A stretch of DNA of 64,000 nucleotides from Chytridium lagenaria (lineage: Eukaryota; Chytridiomycota; Chytridiomycetes; Chytridiales; Chytridiaceae), in contig JAHLKC010000094.1 of assembly GCA_025449115.1 (NCBI GenBank), positions 1 through 64,000 of the forward strand. Reading direction: 5' to 3'. Shown here piece by piece: positions 45,229 through 56,012 of the stretch. A model generated the notes under the pieces. The model had not been told where the DNA came from. It searched no databases and was given only the letters and a program-made list of their open reading frames with translations. A program made the position numbers and the translations under genes. Positions within the stretch are counted from its first letter, which is position 1; each line of letters opens with the position of its first letter.

Positions 45229-45872
45229 CTACTCCTCCTTCACCCCCTCAGTCTCCTCTTTCCCTTCCGCATCCTCCGCCTCCAAAACTGTCTCCTCATC
45301 ATCCCAAGAATTATTAAACCTCGTCACCTCGGCTTTTCGGTCAAGATATTCCTCTCCAACTTTGAAAAATCCGTCTTGGATGGTGGATTCTCCCTCAATT
45401 CCTCATCCGCATAATCCACATTCACAAGATACCCGACTCTAATAAACTGTTTGTCCTTGTACCAGCATGACAGGAGAACTGCGGTGACCCCACAACTTCC
45501 TCGTTTTCAGGGAGGAGGTCAATGTTGGGTGCGTCGGCTTCGAAAATAAAACGGGAGACGCCGACGGGAACGGGGCCGACCATGACGGATTCGAGGACTT
45601 GGTCGTATTTGTTATTATCGGCGAGACCGACGTAGGTGAGTTTGAATTCAACGTCTGGTGGAGGGAATTGATGTTAGGACGTCAAAGCTTTCCTTTGCTC
45701 TTGTAAATACCTTCTTTCAGTTCGGAGATGACATCAAAGGTGATTTCAAACTTGAAGGGACTTAGAAAGGGAGCTGGGTTATCCAGAATCTTTTGTGGAT
45801 TTAAGTCTTGGTACATTTGGTTTGTGAGAAGCCATTCCTTACCGTCACATTTGTCAGGTTGACGACGGACAT
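45229..45872 (-). CDS. ASF1: Histone H3-H4 chaperone Asf1
   Basis: Binds H3-H4 dimers and hands them to CAF-1 or HIRA during replication-coupled and replication-independent nucleosome assembly. The ATG at 45872 gives MSVVNLTNVT, an intron, then ILDNPAPFLSPFKFEITFDV, ISELKE, an intron, DVEFKLTYVGLADNNKYDQV and LESVMVGPVPVGVSRFIFEA, all diagnostic. The following strand AVLLSCWYKDKQFIRVGYLV is reached only if one G is added in the C4 run at 45488-45491, and the end RVTRFNNSWDDEET followed by the usual acidic tail only if one G is added at 45327-45328. The tail ends at the TAG 45229-45231. Asf1 is essential or nearly so, so two independent inactivating deletions are implausible. Convergent with RPB12. 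Confidence 0.95.
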
Positions 45873-46256
45873 GTTTGGTTTTTGAGAAATTCAAAGATTG
45901 GTATCGAGTCCGAACAAAGGCCGATACGCCAGTTTGCATGGATGGCTTCTTTCCGTTTCCTCATGATCTTTGAGTAATAGGTGTATTCTCTTTTATATTG
46001 CATAGAATAATAAAGTAAACCATGACATCTTCAGTAATATCTGTTGTCGCCAGGACCACATTTTTATATTTTTTTGTCATATTACACTCACCATGATACG
46101 TTTAAGGAGATACGATGCCGCAAGTCTTTCCACCGCATAACAGCAAACCTCATACAATACAACTCACAGCACTCATCCTCCAACTCCCTCTCCCAAATCA
46201 ACCGATCTAATCTCCCCAACGCCTCCACCACACCTCAAGCAGAAACAATCATTGAC

Positions 46257-47212
46257 ATGGAACCCATCGAATCCACCACACACTCCACAGAACTCTACGA
46301 GCTCCCCGAAGCCCCCTCAACATGGACATCTGAAGCGGAGCAGCGAGTCCGTGCCGCCCAATTCGGCGCTATGGAAAAAGCCGTCGCCGCTTACACTCAA
46401 GTGAATCAAAACCTTAAAGCTGGAGGTGCTGGAGGTGCACCTTTATCGCAGGAAGCAGCTGAACGAAAGTTTTTGAGAGAGAATCGACAGGAATCGCGAC
46501 CGGGTGCGGATTTGAATCCCGTCACTTCCTCTACACCTGTTACCACGAGACAGTTTTTGGAGAATAAGAACAGGGACGGCATCGAAATTGACGAGTGCTG
46601 TGAGGGTAATGCATGCCAAGGAGGATGCTCAATGTATGAGAACTTTATTTAGTTTGCTTTTTTTGCTCCACCGCGCCAGTTAGCTTTGTTGTTGGTTTAC
46701 GAATCTAATCATTGGCTTATTTTTTTAGCATATAAAACCCACAACAACAACTTTGGGGAGGATTATTGGCTGGTCCGACCCACATTGGGAGATTTCGAGT
46801 CGCTCGTTGAAGAAAGATTGCAAAAGCTCGAAGATCGGGTCAATTCGATAATCTCCCAGGAAAGGGTAAACCGCTAGAGATTTTAACATCGGATCTTGGT
46901 GCAAATCCTTATCTGTCTGATACAGAAAGGATTATGAATCGTATGTTACAGTCGCAAGGACATGCGCCGGTTGGGTTGAGCTAGGGAAAGATATTGATAC
47001 TGAGATCGTAAAGTTGAAAAGGAAATAGCCAATATATGGGATGAATGCTTTCGGTCTATAGATGAGCCGTCGTCTAAAGCGACTTCGCGGCCTCCGGCTG
47101 GTAGCGGGTTAGCGGGGAGATGATCTCGTGGATAACGGGGCCACAGCCGTCGCAGACATTCAATTATGCGAACATGAAAACGGGGGAAGCGTTGTGGAAG
47201 GAAAAAGTCTAG
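46257..47212 (+). CDS. Unidentified protein with a Cys cluster and C-terminal helical region
   Basis: No family recognised. From the ATG at 46257 the frame reads MEPIESTTHSTELYELPEAP, a helical AEQRVRAAQFGAMEKAVAAY, and a Cys-rich motif DECCEGNACQGGC. After an intron at about 46634-46728 comes EDYWLVRPTLGDFESLVEE with RLQKLEDRVNSI, then (another intron or frame break) PLEILTSDLGANPYLSD and TERIMNRMLQSQGHAPVG; the last part, DIDTEIVKLKR and NYANMKTGEALWKEK, ends at the TAG 47210-47212. An earlier ATG at 46093 would add a basic leader (MIRLRRYDAASLSTA), like a mitochondrial presequence, but only with a frame change. The Cys cluster could bind a metal or be oxidised. Several frame breaks likely. 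Confidence 0.5.
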
Positions 47213-47413
47213 GAAATGGGCAGAAGTGAGGGTAAAGGGAATCAATGAAATGGTAATTTAATGAGAAGAGAAATAGAAAATTATTGACGTATGTTGCAGA
47301 TAAGAAACTTTAATTTGCAAGTTCCTACTGGAGTCACTCAAAAATCAGCTTTATCGGTGGATGAGTCTTAAATCGACATCATAAGAATCATCTGAGAGGC
47401 GTATAATCACGAT

Positions 47414-48785
47414 TCAGTTGTTGAAGCTCTTTTGCCATGGGAGGGGAAGGTCGAGGTCAAGATTTCCTATGGAAAACATTTTGTTAGAAGAAAAACATAA
47501 TACATGATCTTGAAGTCTAATGAACTATTATCTTACCTCCACATAAAACGACTCCAACATTTTTGATGCCTTCAAGTTTTTTAAACCGTTCAGAGTAGAG
47601 AACCGCCGCAACCCCAACCGCAGCGCTGGGCTCAATAACTAACTTCATTCGCTCCCATATTAGTTTCATTGCTTTGCTTATCTCATCTTCGGTCACAGTA
47701 AAAACATCCTCAACATTATCCCTAATGATAGGCCATGTCAAATCTCCAGTGGTGGTCAACAATCCATCAGCAAAGGTCACTGGTGGTTTTTCATGTCGCG
47801 GAACATGCACCCTCGAAGCACGATTTTCCGGGTTTGGATTTGCCCTAAATCCTTGAGCGATGTCCGAAGCTTCCTCCGGCTCTGCTGCAAACACTCGAAT
47901 ACTAGGCTTCATCCCTAAAGCCGCTACCGCGCATCCCGAAAGCATGCCCCCTCCACCAGCTGGAATAACCACTGCATCCAACTCAACCCCTTCATCTGAC
48001 GCCTGCTGTAAAAATTCTAGCATCAAAGTCCCTTGCCCCGCCATGACCTTTGGGTTGTTATAAGGATGAACAAATGTGGCGCCAGTTTCTTTTTCGACTT
48101 GGGCAGCGGTTTGCTCACGATGAGCTTGCGTGGGCTCACACTCAATGACTTTAGCGCCGTAGCCAAGGACAGCTGCCTTTTTTGGCTTGGAAGCATTTTT
48201 TGGCATGATGATATAGGCAGGCATATCTAGCATCTTAGCGGCCAAGGCTACGGCTTGAGCGTGGTTACCCGAAGAATGGGTAACTGTGAAAACCGGTTAG
48301 TAAAGTTTTCCAAGGCCAGAATGCAGAAAAAAAAATAAATAATGACTATAAAGATTATATAGTACAAACCTGCTCCTTTGGTGCGCTCATGAGATGGGAT
48401 GGATGACAGCGCGTTGTAGGCGCCGCGAAACTTAAAAGCACCGATCTTGAAACGTCAGTTATTGGCATAAACTTTTGAAACCTTTTGGCTGACAAATGCA
48501 TATCATGAGTTTTAAGACCAAGTAAGTTGATTAAAGTGAATGTTTACTTACAAGTTTTCGCATTTAAATAGAAGTAACTTCTCCTCGTTTGATACGGGAT
48601 CTTTTGGTGCTAGGTCTGAAAGCGTTTGGCAGGCCAAAACTGGCGTTACAGTAGCTTTTCCTCGAATGCGCTCAGCTGCCGCCTGTAAAATGTCAATGAG
48701 AGATCGATATAGTTTGGTTAGTCAAAGTTTCCACGATTCTCACCTTAATGTCTTTCAAGCTGATTGCATATTGAATTGTTGCCAT
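47414..48785 (-). CDS. SRR: Serine racemase / L-threo-aspartate-type PLP dehydratase
   Basis: PLP fold-type II enzyme of the serine racemase family (human SRR, fission yeast Sr1), which interconverts L- and D-serine and dehydrates serine or threo-hydroxyaspartate. The ATG at 48785 begins MATIQYAISLKDI. Landmarks: AERIRGKATVTPVLACQTL, the PLP lysine in GAFKFRGAYNALSS, VTHSSGNHAQAVALAAK, the glycine-rich phosphate loop PAGGGGMLSGCAVAALG, TFADGLLTTTGDLTWPIIRD and MKLVIEPSAAVGVAAVLY, then VGVVLCGG and the last exon NLDLDLPLPWQKSFNN. About five exons, about 325 residues, normal length. It shares a 53-base divergent gap with the next gene. A threonine deaminase is less likely because the regulatory domain is missing. 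Confidence 0.9.
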
Positions 48786-48838
48786 CTTTTTCACAGAAGA
48801 CAAACTTTAGTGACGAACAAAGAGGGGTGGACCTTAAC
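48786..48838. promoter_or_regulatory. 53-base divergent intergenic region
   Basis: The only DNA between the start codons of the serine racemase gene (-) and the membrane protein gene (+). Both promoters must overlap each other or extend into coding sequence; transcripts may overlap antisense. Confidence 0.5.
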
Positions 48839-50377
48839 ATGCCGACCTTTATCGCAGTCCCGGGCGAGGATCGTCCACTGTTACTAGCCGCAGAGCCGGA
48901 GCAAGAGAGGGTAAATGCAACAATCAGGCAAAGAACAGCGTTTTCCCAAGATTGCATTCCGACTGCATGCACACGATTCCCTTATCCCAGTGGAATCCTC
49001 ACACTCCTTCTCTTCGGCTCATCTATTCTCGTCTGGTTGGCTTTCACCCTATTAGTCACTTGGGTAAGGTTAAGGCAATATCATCGGATCTTAAGCTTGT
49101 CTAGACATCTGGTGGATTCGTTCCCCCAGCTCCCCCTCCCTTTGTCGAAATCATTGATGACGAACTGGCATGTTCTCAAAGAAGAATCGTAGAGAACCAA
49201 ACGTCCATCTACAATTATAGCAGCAGCCTTAGTCGCATCAATATAACTATCACTGGAACAGGCTTTGGTGCCATGCAATTCCAGGTCGACGATACCGATC
49301 CATTTATTCGCATATATAATCATTTTCACGCCAGTGAGATGCAAGAGCCGCATGTGGGCGTCACATATATACGGAGAGAGGTGGAGGATCGACTGTTTCT
49401 TGATGTCAATATTCGCACACCTGAAAAAGAGTCCAACGACTGTACGGTTGCGACAACAATTGTGTTGCTGCCTCGCAACACTATGGGTGGGGTTGAAGTT
49501 TTTGTTAAAAGCGCTGGTACGGTTGGTGTGTACACCGATCTCCGAGACATGCGACTGGGATTATTCGGAATTGAGACGGATGCACTATTTATGTCGTTGG
49601 CTAATGTCAAAGTGGGAGGCAGCATTTCCGTAAAAGTCAATTCTGGTGGGACTGTTCGGCTTGAGGTAAAGTCAAGTTTTAATCAGCGATATTTTGACAT
49701 CCGCAGAACTGTACGGCATACAGTGCCTACCTGGATATGAATAATGCTCGCCTGAAAGTAAAAATTCGACGCTTTCTAAAATGTCGGTTACTTCGTATTT
49801 GGGTGATGTTATTCTTGATTCGGTTGAAGTATACCGAAATCTATCCCTTTTTTCTTCTGAGGGATCGGTCCTAATAAAAGTAAGTCTGTTTGATTTTCAG
49901 TCTCTCTCGACCTCATTTGACAAAATCTTTTTCATAGTCTATTAGTGTGGATGATCTTATGAAGGTCGTTACGTCAACTGGAGCCATGGTTGTCGACGGC
50001 CTCAGAGGAAAATTTGCAGATGTTAGTTTGACCTCGTTTGCGCTCTCTATGTCCATAAAAGATTTCGACGCAATCGCTAGCAAACGAAATGCTCAAATAT
50101 CCGTTACCTCAACTTACGGCGACGTTGACATCAATTTGGTGAGTTTCATAACACTAAGCACACCCTAATCCATGAATAGAATAATTACATTGGCACGTTC
50201 GACATTACCACGTCAATGGGTGAATCTACATTAACAGGAACCAACATTACATTGACGTCTACCACAGCTTCCCAAAAAATTGGCTATAGAAGCGAAACCA
50301 CTCTTCCAGATAGTACCAAGACGCGCCTTATCCAAATATCATCGCGAAATGGCAACGTTAACGCAGAATTTGTATAA
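48839..50377 (+). CDS. Single-pass membrane protein with beta-rich extracellular domain
   Basis: The ATG at 48839 starts a short cytosolic leader (MPTFIAVPGEDRPLLLAAEP), then one transmembrane helix (ILTLLLFGSSILVWLAFTLL). A Pro-rich linker (GGFVPPAPPPFVEIIDDE) follows. The rest, about 350 residues, is a repetitive beta pattern with many Asn/Ser/Thr-Val-Gly turns (VEVFVKSAGTVGVYTDL, VKVNSGGTVRLEV, DVILDSVEVYRNLSL, SVTSTYGDVDINL, ending SRNGNVNAEFV). It looks like the adhesin-like/DUF4097-type beta solenoid found in single-pass proteins of early-diverging fungi. Several N-glycosylation sequons are visible (NQTS, NYSS, NITI). Four introns. One base is missing in the A5 run at 49760-49764. Type II topology, domain outside, is inferred. 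Function unknown. Confidence 0.7.
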
Positions 50378-50893
50378 ACCCCAAAAGCATCCTCTCGCTC
50401 TCTGTTTATAAAATATTTATTGTAAAAATATCATGCATTCTTCTAAAGACCAAATTCTCTTGCGTTGATAAGCTTTTCTATAGAGCCGTTGTAATTTTCC
50501 TCAGATTCGTTTCCAAATGCTTCGAGCGTAGATGCAACCCCTCATTTCGGCGTCAGCATGATCGCGCTTTTTCTCATCATCTTCTGATGGGGTAAGTGTT
50601 TTGGGAACGGAACCCCAAGATGGCTGTCACAACTGCAAGAGCAGGGGGGTGTTGACACATTCATGGCTTCCAATACTTAGGAAAGGTATGAGACGTTGGT
50701 CTAAAGTTGCATTGATGCTTCAGGACCCGAAATGGCATTCTGCTGTGGCAAAAGTGATGGTGTCTTTCAAAATGTAGGGCGAGAAAGTATGTTCCGAATA
50801 TCTTTAATTATTAAAGAAAAAAAAGAAAGGAAAAAATGGTGCCTTTAGGCCAGTAAAAATCTGTCGCAATTCTATATAGGCTCATGTCATTCA
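50378..50893. other. Intergenic region between convergent genes
   Basis: About 515 bases holding the 3' flanks of the membrane-protein gene and the RGS gene. A/T-rich at both ends; no gene, repeat or RNA recognised. Confidence 0.4.
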
Positions 50894-53491
50894 TTATCCC
50901 AAAACCAAGTTTCTTCGCGACATATTCCCCTTCACTGCTCCCTGCCCAATGGCAGCTAGTGCCTCGAGATTAACTCCCTCCCGCGCTAAAAGAGACTGCA
51001 GACCTGCAGAAGCGAGGAATCGATTGTATGAATCCTTTGCCATCAGCTGCACAATGTGTTCTTGAGCATCACGAAACACAAAATTGGAAAGCCGGTTAGA
51101 TAAACGCTGCTGCTGATTAGCTTTACGGTACGATTGACTGATAGTTGATTGAACAGAGGCTGAATGAGAAAGAGTTGAAGGCACTCCAACCGCGCTTGAA
51201 AATGAATGACTGGACTGACTAGAGGACATAAGCAAGTGAGGCGTAGGGGATGTCGGTACTGCCGTGACTGGAGTTGGCGTCGAAGGAACTGCAGCAGACG
51301 GAGGCTCGCCCGAAACTGGAGCCAGGATAGCTGATCCAGTTTGAACAAAGACGGCAGGATGAGAATTTGACGGGCCGATCGTCGCAAGTGATGCAGTTGA
51401 GGTTCCCTGGGCCTTTGCAATAGCAGCATTCTTAACGGCCGTAAACTGCTGGATCAAGCCCGTGCGCGTCCCTGAGGTAATATTCAACTCTCGTGGTGAC
51501 CCGACATGAATAAACTCATCGAAAATAGATTCGGCCTCCGCTGCAAACTCTTGATAGGTAACAAGATGACCTAGGGCATCAACGCGGAGGTGAAAATCAA
51601 GATTTTCCGTCGAGAATTCAGTCTTTAAGAAATCTCTAAAATACTTTACACCGACAGGATCCCTCAAAAGGTCTTGAAATGAGTGGCACCATAGTAAAAG
51701 ATCGCGCTTCGCAGGCACGGTCCTGAAAAATTAATTTCGACATAAAAAAAAAGTTATGTTGAATATTAGTTTTGTGATTGGAAACATAGAAAGAAAAGAA
51801 AAAGAAAAAAGCCTGGACATATGGAAGTAAGATATCTCCATACCTCTCAACCTCCCACACCTTGGTGTCGTCTGTAATGAAGGGGTTCGGGATAGACGAA
51901 TCCATGAAAGGGTCAAATGCACGCATGATCTCACATCGCTGAAGCAGTCTACATTTATCAACGGTCAGATTCCATCATTCCAATACGCCTTTGATTTTTT
52001 AATAAACTTACGCTCTAGCTGAGGTCGAAACTTTGACGCGATTAAGGCTGAGGGACGCATCATAAGTGTCTCTCTTCTTCTCCCAAAATGACAATCGTTC
52101 CGCATCCGTCAATTTCGCCTATTTTGCACTTAATTACAATTGAAAAATCACATCTACCTCGTATTGAGCTTCCGTCTGAGACCTCTTTTCAAGAGCGTCG
52201 TCCTCTTTCGTTGGGAGATACGATGCCAGAGGATCCAACGGCCGCTGCATTCGCCAGAATGCATATTCTTGCAGACTGAATAAACGTCTTTCGGCCTTTG
52301 ATAAAAGATCAATGTGGCTTAAAACAGAGTTATAAATCCGCGTGCAATAGAATGCATTCGTTGTTACTCACTCGTTTTGCTCCTTTACCAATGCCTCAAT
52401 TTCCTCGCGTTGTTTACGAAACCTCCTCTTCAGCTTCAACAAACGCCTGTCCTCTGTGTCAGTTAGCTGGTACTTGGCAGTTGTCCTTTGGTTTCTTCGG
52501 AGAAGATATGCTAAGTAATCTATACCGATGTCAGGTTATAATTCTATATCATTTTTATGACGGACCTTTATCGGCTGGTGTGAATCGAATGGATGGCCAA
52601 AAATAACTTGTTTGGAACACGTAAACAGAGCTATCAGGCGTAAACTTATCGAGTAGGTCTACGGAAATCAAGTATCCCGCTTCAAACAAGTTTGAGGCGA
52701 ACCGGTTTCCTTCGTCTTTGGTTAAGAGATTGCAGTTTTGAATCAACCATTCGACAATCTCAGAGCCTGTCCAAAAACATTTTAGATGTTGTTAGCCAAA
52801 AAAAAAATGCAGTTTCTTACCCAAGAATGTCTGCGGATATTGCTTGAACATTCGACTTCGGTCTTTCAGATCAAGACCAGTACCGGGCTCGCGTAGTCTT
52901 AGGATAACTATTTTGCGTTAAGGATCATTTTACAAAAATCAACCAACCATCCTCGTACATAGCCAGTCGACGCATATCCACCTTCTTCTTTGCCTGACTT
53001 GGGCGCGACGGAATGGGTGAATAAGTTCCTTCCCCTCCGTCATCCTCCAGATCTATAGTGTTGGTCGACTGGGTCATACTTGCTGTCACACTACCAGCAC
53101 TCGCACCTGGATCCACCAAAGGACTTGGAATGATCTTTTGGAAGTGGGAGTTCGTCATACTAGCACGCTTCTTTGTCCTTGCCATCATCATGTCGCCATA
53201 ACTGGTTGAAGGATTTAAATCTCCAACAAGCGAATGTTGAGATGCTAATCCCCCAGCATCTGACGCAGTTGAACCATTCGCCTTTGCGTTGAGCTGTTTG
53301 GCCAAAGCGCTGCTAAGGTTGGGGGGTGCCGGCCGATTCTCAAGTTGCGGTAAAGAACTGGAAGAGGTTGAGGATGTGCTTTTGCTTCTCGCCAGTGCTA
53401 TCGACGGTGCCATCGAGCGACTACGTGGTGACCCCTGTGTTGGGATGTTCACATCGTCCATGGACCCAGAGCCGTTTCTTCCTCTCTCCAT
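50894..53491 (-). CDS. DEP and RGS domain protein (R7-like regulator of G-protein signalling)
   Basis: GTPase activator for a heterotrimeric G-alpha subunit. The ATG at 53491 (MERGRNGSGSMDD) starts a Ser/Pro-rich leader. The DEP domain at about 52980-52560 reads GTGLDLKDRSRMFKQYPQTF, LGSEIVEWLIQNCNLLTK, NRFASNLFEAGYLISVD and SVYVFQTSYFWP. A DHEX-like helical linker follows, with FSLQEYAFWRMQRPLDPL resembling animal R7 RGS proteins. The RGS box is split by a 100-residue Ser/Pro insertion: LLWCHSFQDLLRDPVGVKYF, RDFLKTEFSTENLDFHLRV, then FRDAQEHIVQLMAKDSYNRF and LASAGLQSLL. I do not see a GGL (G-gamma-like) domain. Several exons (51718-51840, 51930-52000, 52280-52370, 52520-52900). Fungal DEP-RGS proteins such as Sst2 and FlbA have two DEP domains, unlike this one. 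Confidence 0.8.
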
Positions 53492-53798
53492 TTTTGCAAT
53501 CGATATTACAAACGTTTCCCGAACCCAAAGCTTATTTTATTTTATTTCTTATGGCATCAGCTGCATGCAGAAAGAGCTTATACAAGGTCAAAAGAACAAT
53601 GATGACGTCACGTGACTTTTGGCTGAAAGAAAAGCGAGTGATTGGTGTGAAGAACGACCATGAATTCTCGTTTCATTGGTTTTTCGAAGAAACAAGGTTC
53701 GCATCGTCGTCGATTGATGAAAGACTAGAAATTTAATTTCAGAAGGGCCACAGAGAATAGGAATAAATTTGGAAACGGTGGCACACCAGATATAGAAC

Positions 53799-55766
53799 TC
53801 ACATTGCATCAGACATGTCGCGCTCCATGGTGGTACTACTATCGTCGGGAGCATTTTGTTCAGCCCACTTGAATAAGTCTTCTTCATTCTCATGCTGACT
53901 GGATATATCATCTGCCATATCGTCCGGATTTCTTGACACATTTCTGAGCTTGATACCTTCTCGCGGCGCCAATGAGTTGCCGTCAAATCCTCTTTCCAGT
54001 TCGTCCTCGTAATCATCTGTCGCCAATCTTTCTCAATGTCAGTAACATTAAGACATTCATTAACATACTGGTCCAATCCGTATCGCTCGTTATTTTCTGT
54101 GGGCCTCCAGAGCAACGCAATCGAGACGAAGACAATGAGGTATAGGATGTTCAACCTAATTTTTTAGTCAGCGACGTCGCTACAATCAACACCAACCATC
54201 CGTCAAGAAGAAGCCAGCGGTATTTTCCAGTGAAAAAGGGAGCCATATCGCATCATTCCTTTTCGAAAAGTAAAACTATAGAAATTACAATGACGTGAAT
54301 AAAATTTACTTACTATGTTGACGGAGAAAAAGACTAAAAGGGAAAGTGCGGAGAAAATCAAAATAGCTTGAAGGCGTTGATACATCTGTAGTTTAACAGT
54401 TTGTCTTTTAGATAGCAACGTATTGACCGTGTCGGTAAGACCCTGGAGATATCATGTTTGAGGATGCAGGAGGAACAAATCAAACCTGCAGAATCAAAAC
54501 GTAGAATATTGTCATCGCGGTGGACAGTGGAAGAACAAAAACAAGTGCCAGCAGTGGAGTGACTTCTGTGACAAGCATGGCACCGGATGCATATAGCACA
54601 CCGAATACAAAGTGAACGTAAGTAATAAAGAGGCACTTTTTCATCGTTGAACCCAGTGTGGGCCTGATGTAATATGTTAAGACTGCTATGCTCGAAAAAG
54701 AATTACTTACTTTACGACGCCATATCCGAGCGATACAATGAGCAGCATAAAAAACGAAATTGAATTTCTGGCCGAGTTTAAAAGAACGACTATGATGAGT
54801 AGAGCCTTGCTTGACCGCCCTGTCCTATTGAAGTCCTGATAATACTCCTAATTACAATTAGATGGCAACATAACCACATGACATACATAATTGAAAGCCA
54901 TTTCAGTCATGAGGAAGAACAGGACAGCAGTGATGTAATGTTGCAGCATTAAAATATCTTTCCAGTGCATCCACGACTTGATGAACCACGCAAGTCCCAG
55001 GGCGAGATAAACCAAAGACGTGATTCCAAAGAACTGATCATCTTTAGATTTTTTAAATACTCCACACAAACCGGCAATTTGGGATATTCGATTCCTCTAA
55101 GCTTTCCATACGGATTCTCGACATTGAGCTTGATTTTTAAACTTTGTCACCGACTCAAGATCTCCAGATGTGGGGTCGACCACAACGCAATACAGTCCCG
55201 TTTGATAAACATCGTATTTTAAGGTTTGAATGTCCTTGGGGACTATTGAGAAGTTTACGGCAATGTCCATCAAAGGCGAAATGAATGCGTCATGATCCTG
55301 AACAATGAATGGTTTGGTGTCATTGGCAGAGCAAAGTCCTTGCTGAAGCGATGTGCTATCACACTGAAGGTAGGGTCAGGTACTCTTCCAATAAAGATCT
55401 AATTCCCACCAGCATCGCCAATCCTGTCGTCCTATTCCGTAAATGCCTTTCATCCTCATAATTATAAACTATCCCAATATCAGCTTATTCAAAGCTCTCG
55501 TGATATGTAATTACCTAGCACTGCAAACCTTATAGGAGGTAGCAGTTCAGTGAAGGACAGTGTGATGCTTCCATTCTTTGATGCTCCAGGTATGGACGAA
55601 GGCCCCCACATTCCAAAACAATTGGACTTTTTGCTGTTATCCTGCAGTAGACACATGCATGTGAGCTCCGATCACATACACTGAGAGTTACCAGAGCGTC
55701 TTCAAAGGCATGGGCAAAGTGGAAGGATGCTGCCAACATGAGGGGAAGACCCCATTTGTACTTCAT
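53799..55766 (-). CDS. PTM1: Lung seven-transmembrane receptor family protein (PTM1/GPR107)
   Basis: Golgi/endosomal seven-helix membrane protein of the GPR107/GPR108/Ptm1 family, whose lumenal domain is GOLD-like; implicated in trafficking. The ATG at 55766 begins a signal peptide (MKYKWGLPLMLAASFHFAHA). A lumenal domain follows with several introns. Transmembrane helices are visible in FGITSLVYLALGLAWFIKSW, YITAVLFFLMTEMAFNYV, ISFFMLLIVSLGYGVVKP, YVHFVFGVLYASGAMLV, TPLLALVFVLPLSTAMTIFY, AILIFSALSLLVFFSVNI and DGWLNILYLIVFVSIALLW. The family signature WRPTENNERYG closes the last helix. A cytosolic acidic tail (DDYEDELERGF ... MSDAM) ends at 53799. Exons are short, with about ten introns. Confident because WLLxDGWLN and WRPTEN are family-specific. 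Confidence 0.9.
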
Positions 55767-56012
55767 TCTTTGGTGGTATATGCCTTAAAAAAAATTTCGA
55801 TGGATCCAGCATTCATTCCATTCATTCAATGCCATGCTGCCTTGACCAGCCTTGAACTAACAACTACCACCAAAAATCATCCAGATTGTAAATGATATCT
55901 AGCAAAATAAAAGTCCTAAAGTAGTCTTTTTGATAATATTGTAAGTTGCGGCTGCGTTGATTTGTCGTGGGTCAAATATCTTGACACAAACAGAAAAAAC
56001 ACACACAGTAGT

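Noticed and set aside
643..49764. Programmed ribosomal frameshifting
   Set aside because: No shared slippery sequence or stop context at the breaks; positions differ in run type (T, G, C, A).
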